A DNA stretch of 64,000 nt from Henricia sp. BOLD:AAB3569. Its lineage: Eukaryota; Echinodermata; Asteroidea; Spinulosida; Echinasteridae. The notes under the pieces are model-generated. The model made no database searches and was not told where the DNA came from. It worked only from the letters and a program-made list of their open reading frames with translations. Location of the stretch: contig JBBELK010000001.1 of assembly GCA_037783545.1 (NCBI GenBank), positions 2,356,001-2,420,000 of the forward strand, given 5' to 3'. Position numbers and translations under genes: made by a program. Shown here piece by piece: positions 10,895 to 64,000 of this stretch; the first letter of the stretch is position 1, and each line of letters opens with the position of its first letter.

Positions 10895-11193
10895 TGTAAC
10901 AAGAATATTCCCTGCTTGTTAAAGAACTCGGCACGAAAAGAACACAAGGCAAAAGACAATTCTCAGCATGAAAGTACCGCAGGTTTATTTGGATCAACTT
11001 TCCTCAACAAACACAAAGATCAAAGATGGCGCAGAGAATCGCGTCCCCGCGCGGAACGGGTATCCCGATCCTCCGGCAGGGGCTCACGCCACCCGGCTCC
11101 GTGGGCAGCCGCAATGGCGCCACCAACACGTCAGTTAGACCCACCGTGAAACGGTGCTGGCGCCCCCAGCGGCGGATCGGGACGGCCGTTACA
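10895..11193 (-). repeat. LTR (5' LTR of the gypsy-type element)
   Basis: 299 bp, apparently identical to 6632-6930. On the - strand the interior begins TGGCGGCAGCGGTGGGGC directly after this LTR, in the position of a primer-binding site. The tRNA primer was not identified. Confidence 0.9.
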
Positions 11194-11197
11194 ATAC

Positions 11198-11917
11198 ATA
11201 ATTCACAGTCGTACGCTTCGATTCTTCATTACCCACACGTACTGTACTTCCTGTTCTGTACTTCCTGCATTGCACTTTCTGCACGTAAGTGCAGGTTGTG
11301 TGGTAAATCTCACAAGTACAATAGACCTTGTGCACGGCGGCCATGACGGGGGACATGTTTTCATATTTAAATGTGACAATAGATCCACAATGTGCCTACT
11401 CGTACTATGACAATGTGACTTCCCTCTGTCGTGGCCGCCGTGCATAGGGTCGATATCTTTTCAGTTCATGAGAACTACGTCTTCTTGCCGATGCCGGTTT
11501 GCTCGCATCAATAATTCCTAATACATTTTTACGTTCCAAAAATATTCGACCCTTTTGTTCGTCTAATTGTGTTAGAGAAAATTGTTGGTCTTTATCCCTT
11601 TAGGCTCACACTGTACGCGTACATTCAAAATGTTGAACTCAGTCCCTTTTTGGGCGATGCTGATTTGCGTGCATCAGTGGAAAATTATTGTACAATGAAA
11701 AATTGACCCATTTGGTGGTCTAATTTTCATTGAAATGTTGTTCTGCTAATTGCCTCTTTAAGGCTAGCACTGTACCTCTGTATGGTATTGCGAATCAGTC
11801 CATTTTTTGGGGATGCCGATTTAACGTGCATCAGTGATATATTATAGTGCATTTCGAAAATGTTAGACCCATTTGGTGGTCTATTTGTTCCCTGCCCGTC
11901 TGTTGGCGTTCTCGCTC
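11198..11917. repeat. Tandem repeat, about 160-bp unit, and flanking sequence
   Basis: From about 11480 to 11880 roughly three units recur with spacing near 160 bp, marked by GATGCCGGTTT, GATGCTGATTT and GATGCCGATTT at about 11493, 11655 and 11813. Before that, 11320-11445 contains an inverted pair (CACGGCGGCCATGACGG and CGTGGCCGCCGTGCAT). No gene is visible. Confidence 0.55.
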
Positions 11918-12049
11918 AGGTAGGCGGCTCTTCCTACCAAATGTTCTCCAAAAAAGTTTTTGGTGTAATTTCTTTGTGTTGTGTCTCATCACATGAGGTA
12001 GATATAGAAAGGAAAAGAATTTTCTTTCGGAAGAATGAAGAAAGAAAGT
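11918..12049 (+). repeat. Split direct repeat B, copy 1
   Basis: 132 bp beginning AGGTAGGCGGCTCTTCC, repeated at 13498-13629. It abuts repeat A copy 2 directly. Confidence 0.85.
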
Positions 12050-12193
12050 ATCTTTTCTTTTCGTTATCGAACGACAGGTGTAGCGCGCTAATTCCAAGCG
12101 CGCTTTGTTACGTAACCCTTTTCAGTGGTCGTTCATATAAACGCCAACCGTTCTATTCACGGTTCATTCTCGGTTGAGCAACCTCACCTCGCT
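12050..12193 (+). repeat. Split direct repeat A, copy 2
   Basis: 144 bp matching 3959-4102 in the same orientation. It is preceded immediately by repeat B copy 1. Confidence 0.85.
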
Positions 12194-12655
12194 TACCCAC
12201 CCTCCCAGCCCTTTATATAATAATTGTTGCTTCGCAGCGTCGTTCGGAGCAAGGGAGCGCGACCTTCGTCCAACATCCGGGCCACTGTCGGTGTTGGGCG
12301 CCGAATCGACGCTGTGAATATGTTGGCCTTCGCGCCACGTTCATAATGAGCCATTATGCCTAATTCGAAAGAAAAAACTCATTTTTGTCAATTACACACT
12401 GCAGCTGCTTTGCTGTTTTTCGTATTTTTGTTTCAGAAATACGGGAGCAGTTCGCTCGTACATACACTGACCCAGATCTTCAACTGCTGTGAATATTTTG
12501 GCCTTCGCGCCACCTTCACAATGGGCCTTTATGCCTAATTCGGAAGAAAAAACTCATGTTTGTCAATTAGACACTCCAGCTATTTCCAGCTGCTTTGCTG
12601 TTTCTCGTATAAATTTTTGTTTCAGAAACACGGGAGCAGTTCGCTCGTATCATAC
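12194..12655. repeat. Internal duplicated segment downstream of repeat A
   Basis: Two imperfect direct copies of about 180 bp lie here, about 12310-12480 and 12485-12670. Each carries a version of TTTATGCCTAATTCG, AAAACTCAT and ACACTGACCCAGATCTTCAA. No coding exon is recognised. It is part of, or an insertion in, the Ngaro-like element. Confidence 0.5.
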
Positions 12656-13270
12656 ACTGACCCAGATCTTCAACTGCTGGCCAGACGTCAGTTGCCATCG
12701 CATACTCCTCTCGGCCAAGGCATCACCCATCACGAAAACCTACTCTGATCTGATCTTCCGTGTGTAAGCACTGGGAAGCCTGGGCATCATCTAACGACGG
12801 CATCTCGGCGTTTCTCGTTCGACCCAGCAACCTTGCCTATACTTGACATCGCTTAGTCGACTTGCAACCCCCACGACGACCCACTCATCAAGATGGCGCT
12901 CCAAAGATACAGACGCACATTAGCTATCGACCCATAACCGGTTTCACCGGCGGTAATGAGCCAGCTCTTCGATGCCTACGGGCACTCTGCGGCTACCTTA
13001 GCTGACTAAAGGATCCTTTTTAAGTTGCTTCATCAGCTACGCTGGTTCTCTTCGTCTTAGCGATATCAGCAACGTTAGCCGTGCCGATTGCACAATTTCT
13101 GAAAACAAAACTGTCTAAAACTGACCAGCTACGTCAAGGAGCGGATGTCACTATAGGCAGGCAGGACTTTCACTCGCACTTGCCCAGTAAAATCGCCGAG
13201 AGATATTTTTCTGCGATGGGTGTTCCCAGCCTACTATCGTCAAACTCATTGGGTTCCTAAACCAATTGTT
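12656..13270 (+). mobile_element. Ngaro-like fossil: tyrosine recombinase part
   Basis: Short + strand matches to Ngaro/DIRS tyrosine recombinases are seen in several frames, such as QLFDAYGHSAATLAD near 12960 and IAERYFSAMGVPS near 13190. The part is broken. It lies between repeat A copy 2 and the final repeat B, consistent with a split-repeat retroelement. Confidence 0.55.
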
Positions 13271-13497
13271 CAACCCTGAGCATATACATTATTATTTTAT
13301 TTTTTATCGGCAATCTCCTGAAATTTCGAAGTATGCCATTCACTATTGTTCAGCACTGTTCAAACGAACATTTGATTCTAGCGGATTCCGCAATCGGCCC
13401 ATGTTGGGCTACAGTGTGTAAATGTTTTGAAAGTTATTGTTGTGTAGGCCTATATCAAATTCAATGATTGAATTGTGTTGGTATATGAAATATAGCG

Positions 13498-13629
13498 AGG
13501 TAGGCGGCTCTTCCTACCAAATGTTCTCCAAAAAAGTTTTTGGTGTAATTTCTTTGTGTTGTGTCTCATCACATGAGGTAGATATAGAAAGGAAAAGAAT
13601 TTTCTTTCGGAAGAATGAAGAAAGAAAGT
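13498..13629 (+). repeat. Split direct repeat B, copy 2 (right end)
   Basis: 132 bp matching 11918-12049. It ends GAAAGAAAGT, after which - strand DIRS-like sequence resumes, which marks the right end of the Ngaro-like insertion. Confidence 0.85.
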
Positions 13630-13790
13630 TCCGCTGGCTAAAAGAACATGTGCATTGTTTGCCGATGTCGCCTGTCGAACCTCGGAGTGCTTGGAGCGTT
13701 GCACCGATGGCTGAACCGCGGGTGTAGACGTTGTAGATCTAGTACGTTTGGAGCGGGAAGACTCCGCCATATTGTAGTACTTTTATTTAA
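13630..13790 (-). mobile_element. DIRS-like fossil, N-terminal piece
   Basis: On the - strand a start at 13770 opens a basic, Ser-rich frame (MAESSRSKRTRSTTSTPAV). It runs to the Ngaro-like insertion. I take it as the beginning of the gag-like region of the element at 2090-3958, interrupted by that insertion. The outer end of the element upstream of 13790 could not be fixed. Confidence 0.5.
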
Positions 13791-14070
13791 ACACAGCGAA
13801 AGATGACCGCACTGCACGGCGCTGAAAATCTATGAGAGGACGGTGGCTTTCTGACCATATATGGGGGCATGCATTGGACCGTGGGTGAGCTATTGTGCTA
13901 AATCTTTTCAGCGAGGTATTGCGCGTGGCATGAATATGCATTAGTAGGTAAACAAAGGTGATGTTTTCTGTATTGGAATTATTGTGAGTTGTGTAAGTCC
14001 ACATATTATTCATTATAGCAACTTTCTACTTCATCTCAAGTTACGATGACTTTCCTTTTTGTCCCACCAG

Positions 14071-14186
14071 GCTTTCAACACCTTCATAGATGACGTGTTT
14101 GCCTTCATTATCAGCATGCCTACAGCCCACCGCCTGGCGTGTTTCAGGGATGACATTGTGTTCGTCTTGTATCTGTACCAGAAATG
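14071..14186 (+). CDS. CLPTM1L: CLPTM1L-like gene, penultimate coding exon
   Basis: The acceptor TTTTTGTCCCACCAG precedes a phase-0 exon that encodes AFNTFIDDVFAFIISMPTAH and then RLACFRDDIVFVLYLYQKW. This is a near-invariant block of CLPTM1/CLPTM1L and includes a membrane segment. The last two bases (TG) belong to a Trp codon completed by the next exon, and the donor is GTGAGT. Splicing from 2070 to 14071 keeps frame, but it would join NYK directly to AFNTF and omit about 15 conserved residues. Confidence 0.9.
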
Positions 14187-14339
14187 GTGAGTGTACAATA
14201 TACAACCAGGGGGCTCTGCTTGTGTGTGCACATAACTGCAGATGAACTCCAGCATTTATATGGATGGCCTTTGGTCAAATTCCTTTGCAGATGTAGACTT
14301 TCTTGAATGCTGTGGCATAGTGAATCATATTCAAAACCA

Positions 14340-15200
14340 GGGGAGGATTGCAATATAACCATCTTTAGTCTGAGACACAACATGTGTCCTAACTGAGTTT
14401 ATGACATCTTAGCTACGACACATTAAAAAATGTCTTGCAATATCCAAAAGTTAGTACGTCTTAGCTAAGACATAAAAGCTTGTATGTCTTTACTGTTGTG
14501 AGCGGCGTTTCAATCGCATTTGTGCGTGTGCATACCATAGCGCATGTGCACTACATTACTTTCCGGTTGTTGCTGCCGTACGTACGCGTGACAGTGGCGT
14601 GAAAAACATCGTGAAAACTTTCAGAATTAACATAGGCCCAGCTTGAATCGTAATTTCCTTTCAGTGAAAACTGAGTTTAAGAAAGTCAAACTATCAAAAA
14701 ATAAACTTTTGATCCTAGTCACAATGCTCCTTTTGTCTGAATTGAGCAGGAAATTTTTCTAAAGACATAACTTAGGACACATATTAGGTGTCTTAAATTG
14801 TATGTGTCCTAGGACACAAGTTAGGATACATAAATGTTTATTGCAAGGCAAAATAATCTATGATGTCTTTGTGATGCCAGAGTTAGAACGTCCTAACTGT
14901 CTTTATTGCAATCCACCCCGGGGGCCGATTTCACTAAGGTTACAATTTGCGATCATCGCAAGAACGATCGCTAACTTCAATTCCATTGCACGCTAAGTTG
15001 CGATGGATTTCGAGTTTAGCGATGGATTTGGGCATTAGCGATCATCGCTAAGCGTTAGTGAAATCGGTCCCAGGGGTCCTATTTCATAAAAGTTAAAACA
15101 ATTTTTAAGCGGATTTAGGAACAATAAAATATATTTTTTTCTATATTTAAAAACAAGTTCAGAATGTTTATAAGTGGGCTTTAGGAAGTAGGACCCTGGG
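14340..15200. repeat. Three fold-back elements in a CLPTM1L intron
   Basis: At 14340-14919 the ends GGGAGGATTGCAATA and TATTGCAATCCACCCC are inverted, and the interior is full of GACATAAC/GTCCTAA-type motifs. At 14921-15071 the ends are GGGGCCGATTTCACTAA and TTAGTGAAATCGGTCCC. At 15073-15200 they are GGGGTCCTATTTCATAAA and TTAGGAAGTAGGACCCT. All are non-coding miniature inverted-repeat elements of a style common in echinoderm DNA. Confidence 0.6.
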
Positions 15201-15400
15201 TTAGTTCCAAAGGTAGTGGGTTTAACCATGGTGTGTTTGTGCCCTCAAGCAAGGTACTTTGCTACGCATTGCTTCTCTCCACCCAGGAGCAAAATGGGTA
15301 CCTGAGAGGGTAGCAAAAGTTGATGAGGTGAGCGCCCGATAGGCAGCCGGGGTTGCATACTCCCCAGGGAGCTGGGATGTTATATGGAGTGATTTAATGG
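15200..15400 (+). repeat. SINE-like fragment
   Basis: The phrases GTGTTTGTGCCCTCAAGCAAGGTACTTTGCTA and CAGGAGCAAAATGGGTACCTG resemble the body of tRNA-derived SINEs found elsewhere in the window (20030, 63430). A tRNA-like head is not clear here. This is a weak call. Confidence 0.35.
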
Positions 15401-15630
15401 AGCCCTATGATCAGGGGTAATGATAGTGTAGGTATCTTGGTCAGGGTTTCTTGAGATAAGTGCGCTGTATAGACCATATCGAATAGCTGCCATATTGTAG
15501 GTCAGTTTCTTTGTTACTTGATAGACATGCATGGTTGTGCATTTTGTGTTTATAAAAAGTTTCCCTACAAGATGGTAGCTATTCGATACATCCATATTAT
15601 CATAACCATTGGTATTCTACTAACCCTAGT

Positions 15631-16141
15631 TAGGCGCGAGGTGGAAATAGAAACGGTCTGTATACTAGGAAATGGTACATAAACGATACACCGTTGCACG
15701 GTTTTCAGTGAACAAGCAAACGATTCAACTTGTCTGGCCAGACGATAGATAATTGGCAATGTTCAACCTGGCCCACGTCCGCTGAACAATAGAAAGCTTA
15801 TCGGATTACTGGCCATTGTGTGACTACTCCTGGCTGACTCGCTGCCACTGTTTATCACGTGACTGCCCGAACAAGGGTGTTTAACCACAACCCATTCATG
15901 CCCGGGGGTGCGCCCGGCTGGAGGGTCAAGCGGCTCCCTTTGAAGTCATTGGCCAGTAGCAGCCTTTTGTTCCCTTCGTGCAGGCAGCTAGTTGTAAACC
16001 TGTCAATCATCGACCAATCCAGCAAAATTGAAACGGTTCCCTTCAAACCGGTTTTCTGTCAACAGAGAAACGATTTGAAGAGGGATTAACTCGAATCGTT
16101 TACCGGTATACAGACCGTTTGTATTTTGACCTCGCGCCTTA
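15631..16141. mobile_element. Inverted-repeat DNA element, about 510 bp
   Basis: The ends are TAGGCGCGAGGT and ACCTCGCGCCTTA. The inner arms (ACGGTCTGTATAC and GTATACAGACCGT) are also inverted. There is no coding capacity. It sits in the last intron of the CLPTM1L-like gene, 48 bp before the last exon. Confidence 0.6.
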
Positions 16142-16189
16142 CTCTGCTATCATAATTTGCTGAATGTGTATCTCCTCGTTTTTCTGCAG

Positions 16190-16301
16190 GTTGTACCCTG
16201 TGGACAAGAGCAGAGTCAATGAGTATGGCATGTCATTTGAGCCGGACGATAATACAACGGTCAATACGGCTGATGAAGACTCTAAAGAACACAAGGACTA
16301 G
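16190..16301 (+). CDS. CLPTM1L: CLPTM1L-like gene, last coding exon
   Basis: After the acceptor CGTTTTTCTGCAG the first base completes the Trp codon. The exon then reads LYPVDKSRVNEYGMSFEPDD and continues with an acidic hydrophilic tail to a TAG at 16299-16301. LYPVDK.RVNE is the conserved cytosolic end of the CLPTM1 family; the tail after it varies between species. The gene therefore ends here, tail to tail with the SRCR gene. Confidence 0.9.
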
Positions 16302-16410
16302 ATAGCTCAGTGGATGAACAAGTGAAGTACGTCGTCATGCATTCCACCATTTTGGGTGTCATTTGACGATCATCACCCACGTGGCCCGAATGCTAACCAA
16401 CAAAATGAAT

Positions 16411-16480
16411 AAGGGAAGACACAAATCTAACCGCCGGTACCGCAGTCGGATTGTGTGTTAGATTTGTGTGTCTTCCCTAA
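16411..16480 (+). other. 70-nt hairpin downstream of the CLPTM1L stop
   Basis: The arms AAGGGAAGACACAAATCTAAC and GTTAGATTTGTGTGTCTTCC pair, apart from a 2-nt bulge, around a loop of about 26 nt. It lies 110 nt after the stop codon, so it is probably inside the 3' UTR. The size resembles a precursor-microRNA hairpin, but a small inverted-repeat element is the simpler explanation. Confidence 0.6.
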
Positions 16481-16841
16481 GAAAAGCATATTGGTTGCAT
16501 TTGCATGTATCTCCGTTGCGTTCCTTGCTTTCAGTTGTTGCGCCATGGCGGTTGCACTAAATAAGAAAAAAATTCTTTCTTCAAGCTATGTGAATCTTGT
16601 AAAAAACACTTTCGCTTTTATGGGTTGATCATATGCTAAACATTTAATAATGCGTCATTTTCTAACGAAAACATGCAGATGGTTTTTTACGCACATCCAT
16701 GTGCATCGATAAACGAATCCCAAATTAACCCCAGTTTGCGCACTACTGGGTTTTATAACGAGGCTCTTCGTGCTAAGCACCTGAAGTGAACTCATGTGCG
16801 CGGAAGCGCCCAGAACAGGCTTATGTGAAATGCATCTATTG

Positions 16842-16992
16842 GAATAGACTACTAAAGTGAAAACGTCACCCTTTGTGCGTTGCCATGGTTTTTGGGTCTA
16901 CACTAAAACCAGTGAACTGTTTCCCTGCGCTATACCAATGGACGTTTCAGATTACCAGCGAGAGTTTAGACGTCACACTTTAGTAGTCTATG
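16842..16992. repeat. Fold-back element
   Basis: The ends TAGACTACTAAAGTG and CACTTTAGTAGTCTA are inverted about 150 bp apart. It is non-coding and lies between the CLPTM1L stop and its likely polyadenylation signal. Confidence 0.6.
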
Positions 16993-17572
16993 GCCGTTGA
17001 CACCCACACTTTCCTGGACGTCACATGTGGCAGAAAGCGGCCTGTGCATATTCGAAAATTTCCTTTTATTTTCGACCGAATATTCGAGGTGTGAAATTTC
17101 CAAAAATTAATTTCAGTTCAAACCACAGATCACATGTATGTTGTAACTTGCATAATGGTCTTTCGCCTAAAGAGTTTTTGCAGAAATTATCGTTGGCTCC
17201 AACCGTAGACCAGGTACACTGGACTCAAAGGTGGATGCAAATGTCATCGAAGTGACTGTTTCGGCGACGGAAAAGAGATTTTCACCTTTTCTTAAACTGA
17301 TTGACATGTTTGATTTGGAGTGGAAAAGCACATACAGAATATTCAATTCATTAGACACAGCCTAAGAAAGCAATTTATTGTCAAATTTCCACTGTCGGCC
17401 TCGTATTATGTCACACGTCTTTTCATTTGCAAATGATGTGCACTGCTTTTATCAAATTATACACGTGGGAGATTGGAAGCTCTGTGAATGACTGCAAACG
17501 TCTGTCATCAAAGGATTATTTTTACTTTTAGTTAAAGAAAATACAACATTGTTAACTTCAGTGTTTATTTCC

Positions 17573-17578
17573 AATAAA
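17573..17578 (+). terminator. Possible CLPTM1L polyadenylation signal
   Basis: AATAAA followed by an A run, about 1.27 kb after the stop. It is the first clear canonical hexamer I noticed on this strand beyond the stop. No transcript evidence is available. Confidence 0.35.
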
Positions 17579-17599
17579 AAAAAAATTCATTTCCACATA

Positions 17600-19255
17600 G
17601 GGAATTGAACAAGCAAGTATGTGTATATCCATATTGCATCTTCTATAGTCATCACCTTTATAACAAAACCATCAATTCGAAACACTTAATTCAACATCTA
17701 ACAAGAGTAGTTTAACAGGCCATAATCTTTTTAACAATTCTGCAAAATACTCAAACACATGATCAAGTTGTTTTTAAATGATGTGACAATAGATCTACAA
17801 AGTGCCATGTGATGTCTGCCGATGCAAAAGGTCTATTGTCACATTAAAAAACTTCAACAGACCCTTTACACAGGTGGCAATGACAATCCCATTGTTACTG
17901 TGGATCTTTCCTATTGCAATTTAAAATTAAACTTGCTTTTGCCGGCACTTATCCGAAAGCCTCATATAAAACATTACAATATTTTCATCAAAATCAGCTA
18001 CCAAGTACTTGATTTAAAAGCCCACTGTATCATTTGCAATGACCCCAAAAGTTAATTAACGAGTTGACAGGGAAATCATTACTTAAAGTAAAGATTAAAC
18101 TTGTAGCAACTATCCAATGAAATTTTTTTGCCCGAGATGATATAATTTTACTAGAAAATAGTCCATGAAGATGAAATTATTCAGATCGTTTGGAAACGAT
18201 TTACTTCTCATCTGGGCAGTCCGAAATGGGCGTTGTGTACTGCGTGTATGCTGTTCCAACGCAATCCTTTTTTTTAATGCATCGTGTGGGTCACGCACAC
18301 AAGCAGTATGACGCGAGCCACAGAGTACGCGACCGAATATTTGAAACACCCAGCCAAGACCGGTTAAACGCATATGGACTTTCATGTTTTTAGAAGACGT
18401 GGTACATTTGACAGAGCTGAAATTTCTTCGGATAAGTTTGCTGATGTCTTTCTTTTAATTTATAATGGTTTTATTTCCAGAATCGCTCAAAAACAGATCA
18501 TCTATAGGGCCTTAAAGGGTGGATTCAAACACGTCGCTTTGATAAAATTGGCGTGGAGGGAATTTGGAAAACCACAGAATAAACATAGGAGGAAGATTTT
18601 TTTTGTTGTATTTCTGCAATTTTAAGTGCGTCGTTTCACTCCAAATTTTCTCCACACTGTTTTTCCTAAAAGCGATACATTTACGTACAAAAATGTTAGT
18701 GTGAATCCACCCTACGATTAACCCCAACACTCCTCAATCCTCCAAAATCAATATGATTTTGCATACATCCTAGAGAGTTATGGTTAATACGTTGACTGCC
18801 GACTACGAGTATACTCATAGTAACAGGTGTACCGGATTCTGCCACTAAGAGTATGAAACTATGATCGGCCACTGCCACTGAAACTATGATCGGCAGTCAA
18901 CGTGTTAATTAGCCCATCTACTATTTATACGTCGATTTCACAAAAGTTAAGACGAGATCAATGCATCCTAATTACCATAACATCATTCCAAGATAAGAGT
19001 GATCCTTCCTAACTTAGACGTGTCATAGCACTTTGTAAAATCGGCCCCTGGTGTATTAAGAGTGCATAAACTAACAAGCATGAGAGAGTTGAGGTGGTTA
19101 GCTTAATAGAATCAATCTGAAACTGATTGCTAAATCGCAGGGACATAGTTCATTGGTTTAAGTGTAATCCTAGTAATCTTGGCAACACTGAGTAAGGTTT
19201 CTCATGTCAACTCATGAAGTAAAATGTGTTATTGCAAATGATGTGATGGGCATTT
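17600..19255. other. Intergenic space between convergent genes
   Basis: No gene was recognised. The stretch holds an inverted pair TGTGACAATAGATC/GTCTATTGTCACA (17780-17848), a fold-back at 18507-18717 (AGGGTGGATTCA and TGAATCCACCCT), a TTAA-flanked mini-element and a fold-back fragment at about 18935-19050. A TTTATT at 18472 would be an AATAAA on the - strand for the SRCR gene, about 780 nt after its stop. Confidence 0.4.
18784..18908. mobile_element. TTAA-flanked mini-element (piggyBac-like ends)
   Basis: TTAA at both edges encloses the inverted ends ACGTTGACTGCCG and CGGCAGTCAACGTG. TTAA target duplication is the habit of piggyBac transposons. At about 125 bp it is far too short to code for anything. 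Confidence 0.55.
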
Positions 19256-63959
<44,704 letters not shown>

Positions 63960-64000
63960 CTGTGTAAAGATGAAACAAATTCAATAAGGAGTGGATTTCT

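Larger units (their letters stand above)
6632..11193 (-). mobile_element. Ty3/gypsy-type LTR element with gag and protease only
   Basis: Two direct 299-bp repeats (6632-6930, 10895-11193) begin TGTAAC and end TTACA. They are flanked by ATAC on both sides (6628-6631, 11194-11197), a 4-bp target duplication. The coding strand is -, so 10895-11193 is the 5' LTR. One long frame covers most of the interior and shows gag, a zinc knuckle, an aspartic protease and a zinc-finger tail. No reverse transcriptase, RNase H or integrase was seen, so this looks like a non-autonomous member of the family. A G-rich tract borders the 3' LTR. The LTRs appear identical, which implies a recent insertion; the copy looks whole for its type. 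Confidence 0.85.
3959..13629 (+). mobile_element. Ngaro-like tyrosine-recombinase retroelement fossil with later insertions
   Basis: Repeat A occurs at the left end (3959-4102) and again at 12050-12193. Repeat B occurs directly before the second A (11918-12049) and again at the right end (13498-13629). This A...BA...B layout is the split direct repeat known from Ngaro/PAT-type elements. In order the element has a gag-like part with a zinc knuckle, reverse transcriptase, RNase H-like part and, between the second A and final B, a tyrosine recombinase part. It is clearly broken, with many breaks, and it carries a complete Ty3/gypsy-type element at 6632-11193. It inserted into the - strand DIRS-like element, whose sequence flanks it on both sides. 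Confidence 0.7.

Noticed and set aside
9310-10899. Long + strand frames (up to 375 codons) with VACGSP/RRGVGP repeats
   Set aside because: They lie antisense to the gag repeats of the gypsy-type element and stay open only because of the in-frame 84-bp repeat.

Overview
This window is animal genomic DNA, most likely from an echinoderm. I infer this from three things: a many-domain SRCR gene of the kind greatly expanded in echinoderms, Ngaro/DIRS-type tyrosine-recombinase retroelements, and dense short fold-back elements and tRNA-derived SINEs. No species can be named from the sequence alone. Nothing prokaryotic was seen (no operons, CRISPR, tRNA or rRNA genes).

Region 1 (1-17.6 kb, + strand) holds the 3' end of a CLPTM1L-like membrane-protein gene, with coding exons at 1980-2070, 14071-14186 and 16190-16301. 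A 12-kb intron between the first two is filled by nested retroelement fossils. A DIRS-like element on the - strand (2090-3958 and 13630-13790) is split by a Ngaro-like element (3959-13629). That element in turn contains a young Ty3/gypsy-type element (6632-11193) with identical 299-bp LTRs. A conserved block of about 15 residues expected between the first two exons was not found. A second DIRS-like fossil fills 1-610.

Region 2 (16.3-19.3 kb) is the tail-to-tail intergenic space, rich in small inverted-repeat elements.

Region 3 (19.3-64 kb, - strand) is one large gene that runs off the right edge. In transcript order it shows part of a fucolectin-type (FTP) domain, a 24-codon linker and 18 six-cysteine SRCR domains, then a stop with no membrane segment. 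About 2,120 residues are visible. All visible introns are phase 1. Domains 1-12 alternate between a two-exon and a one-exon type. Most of this arose by tandem duplication of a roughly 4-kb unit, and three copies are nearly identical. The intron inside domain 1 carries a 9.2-kb array of a 28-bp repeat with higher-order blocks.

The two host genes are convergent and no functional link between them is apparent. The SRCR gene is probably a secreted recognition molecule, which is inference from its domains. Exon limits were set by eye from splice signals and reading phase.
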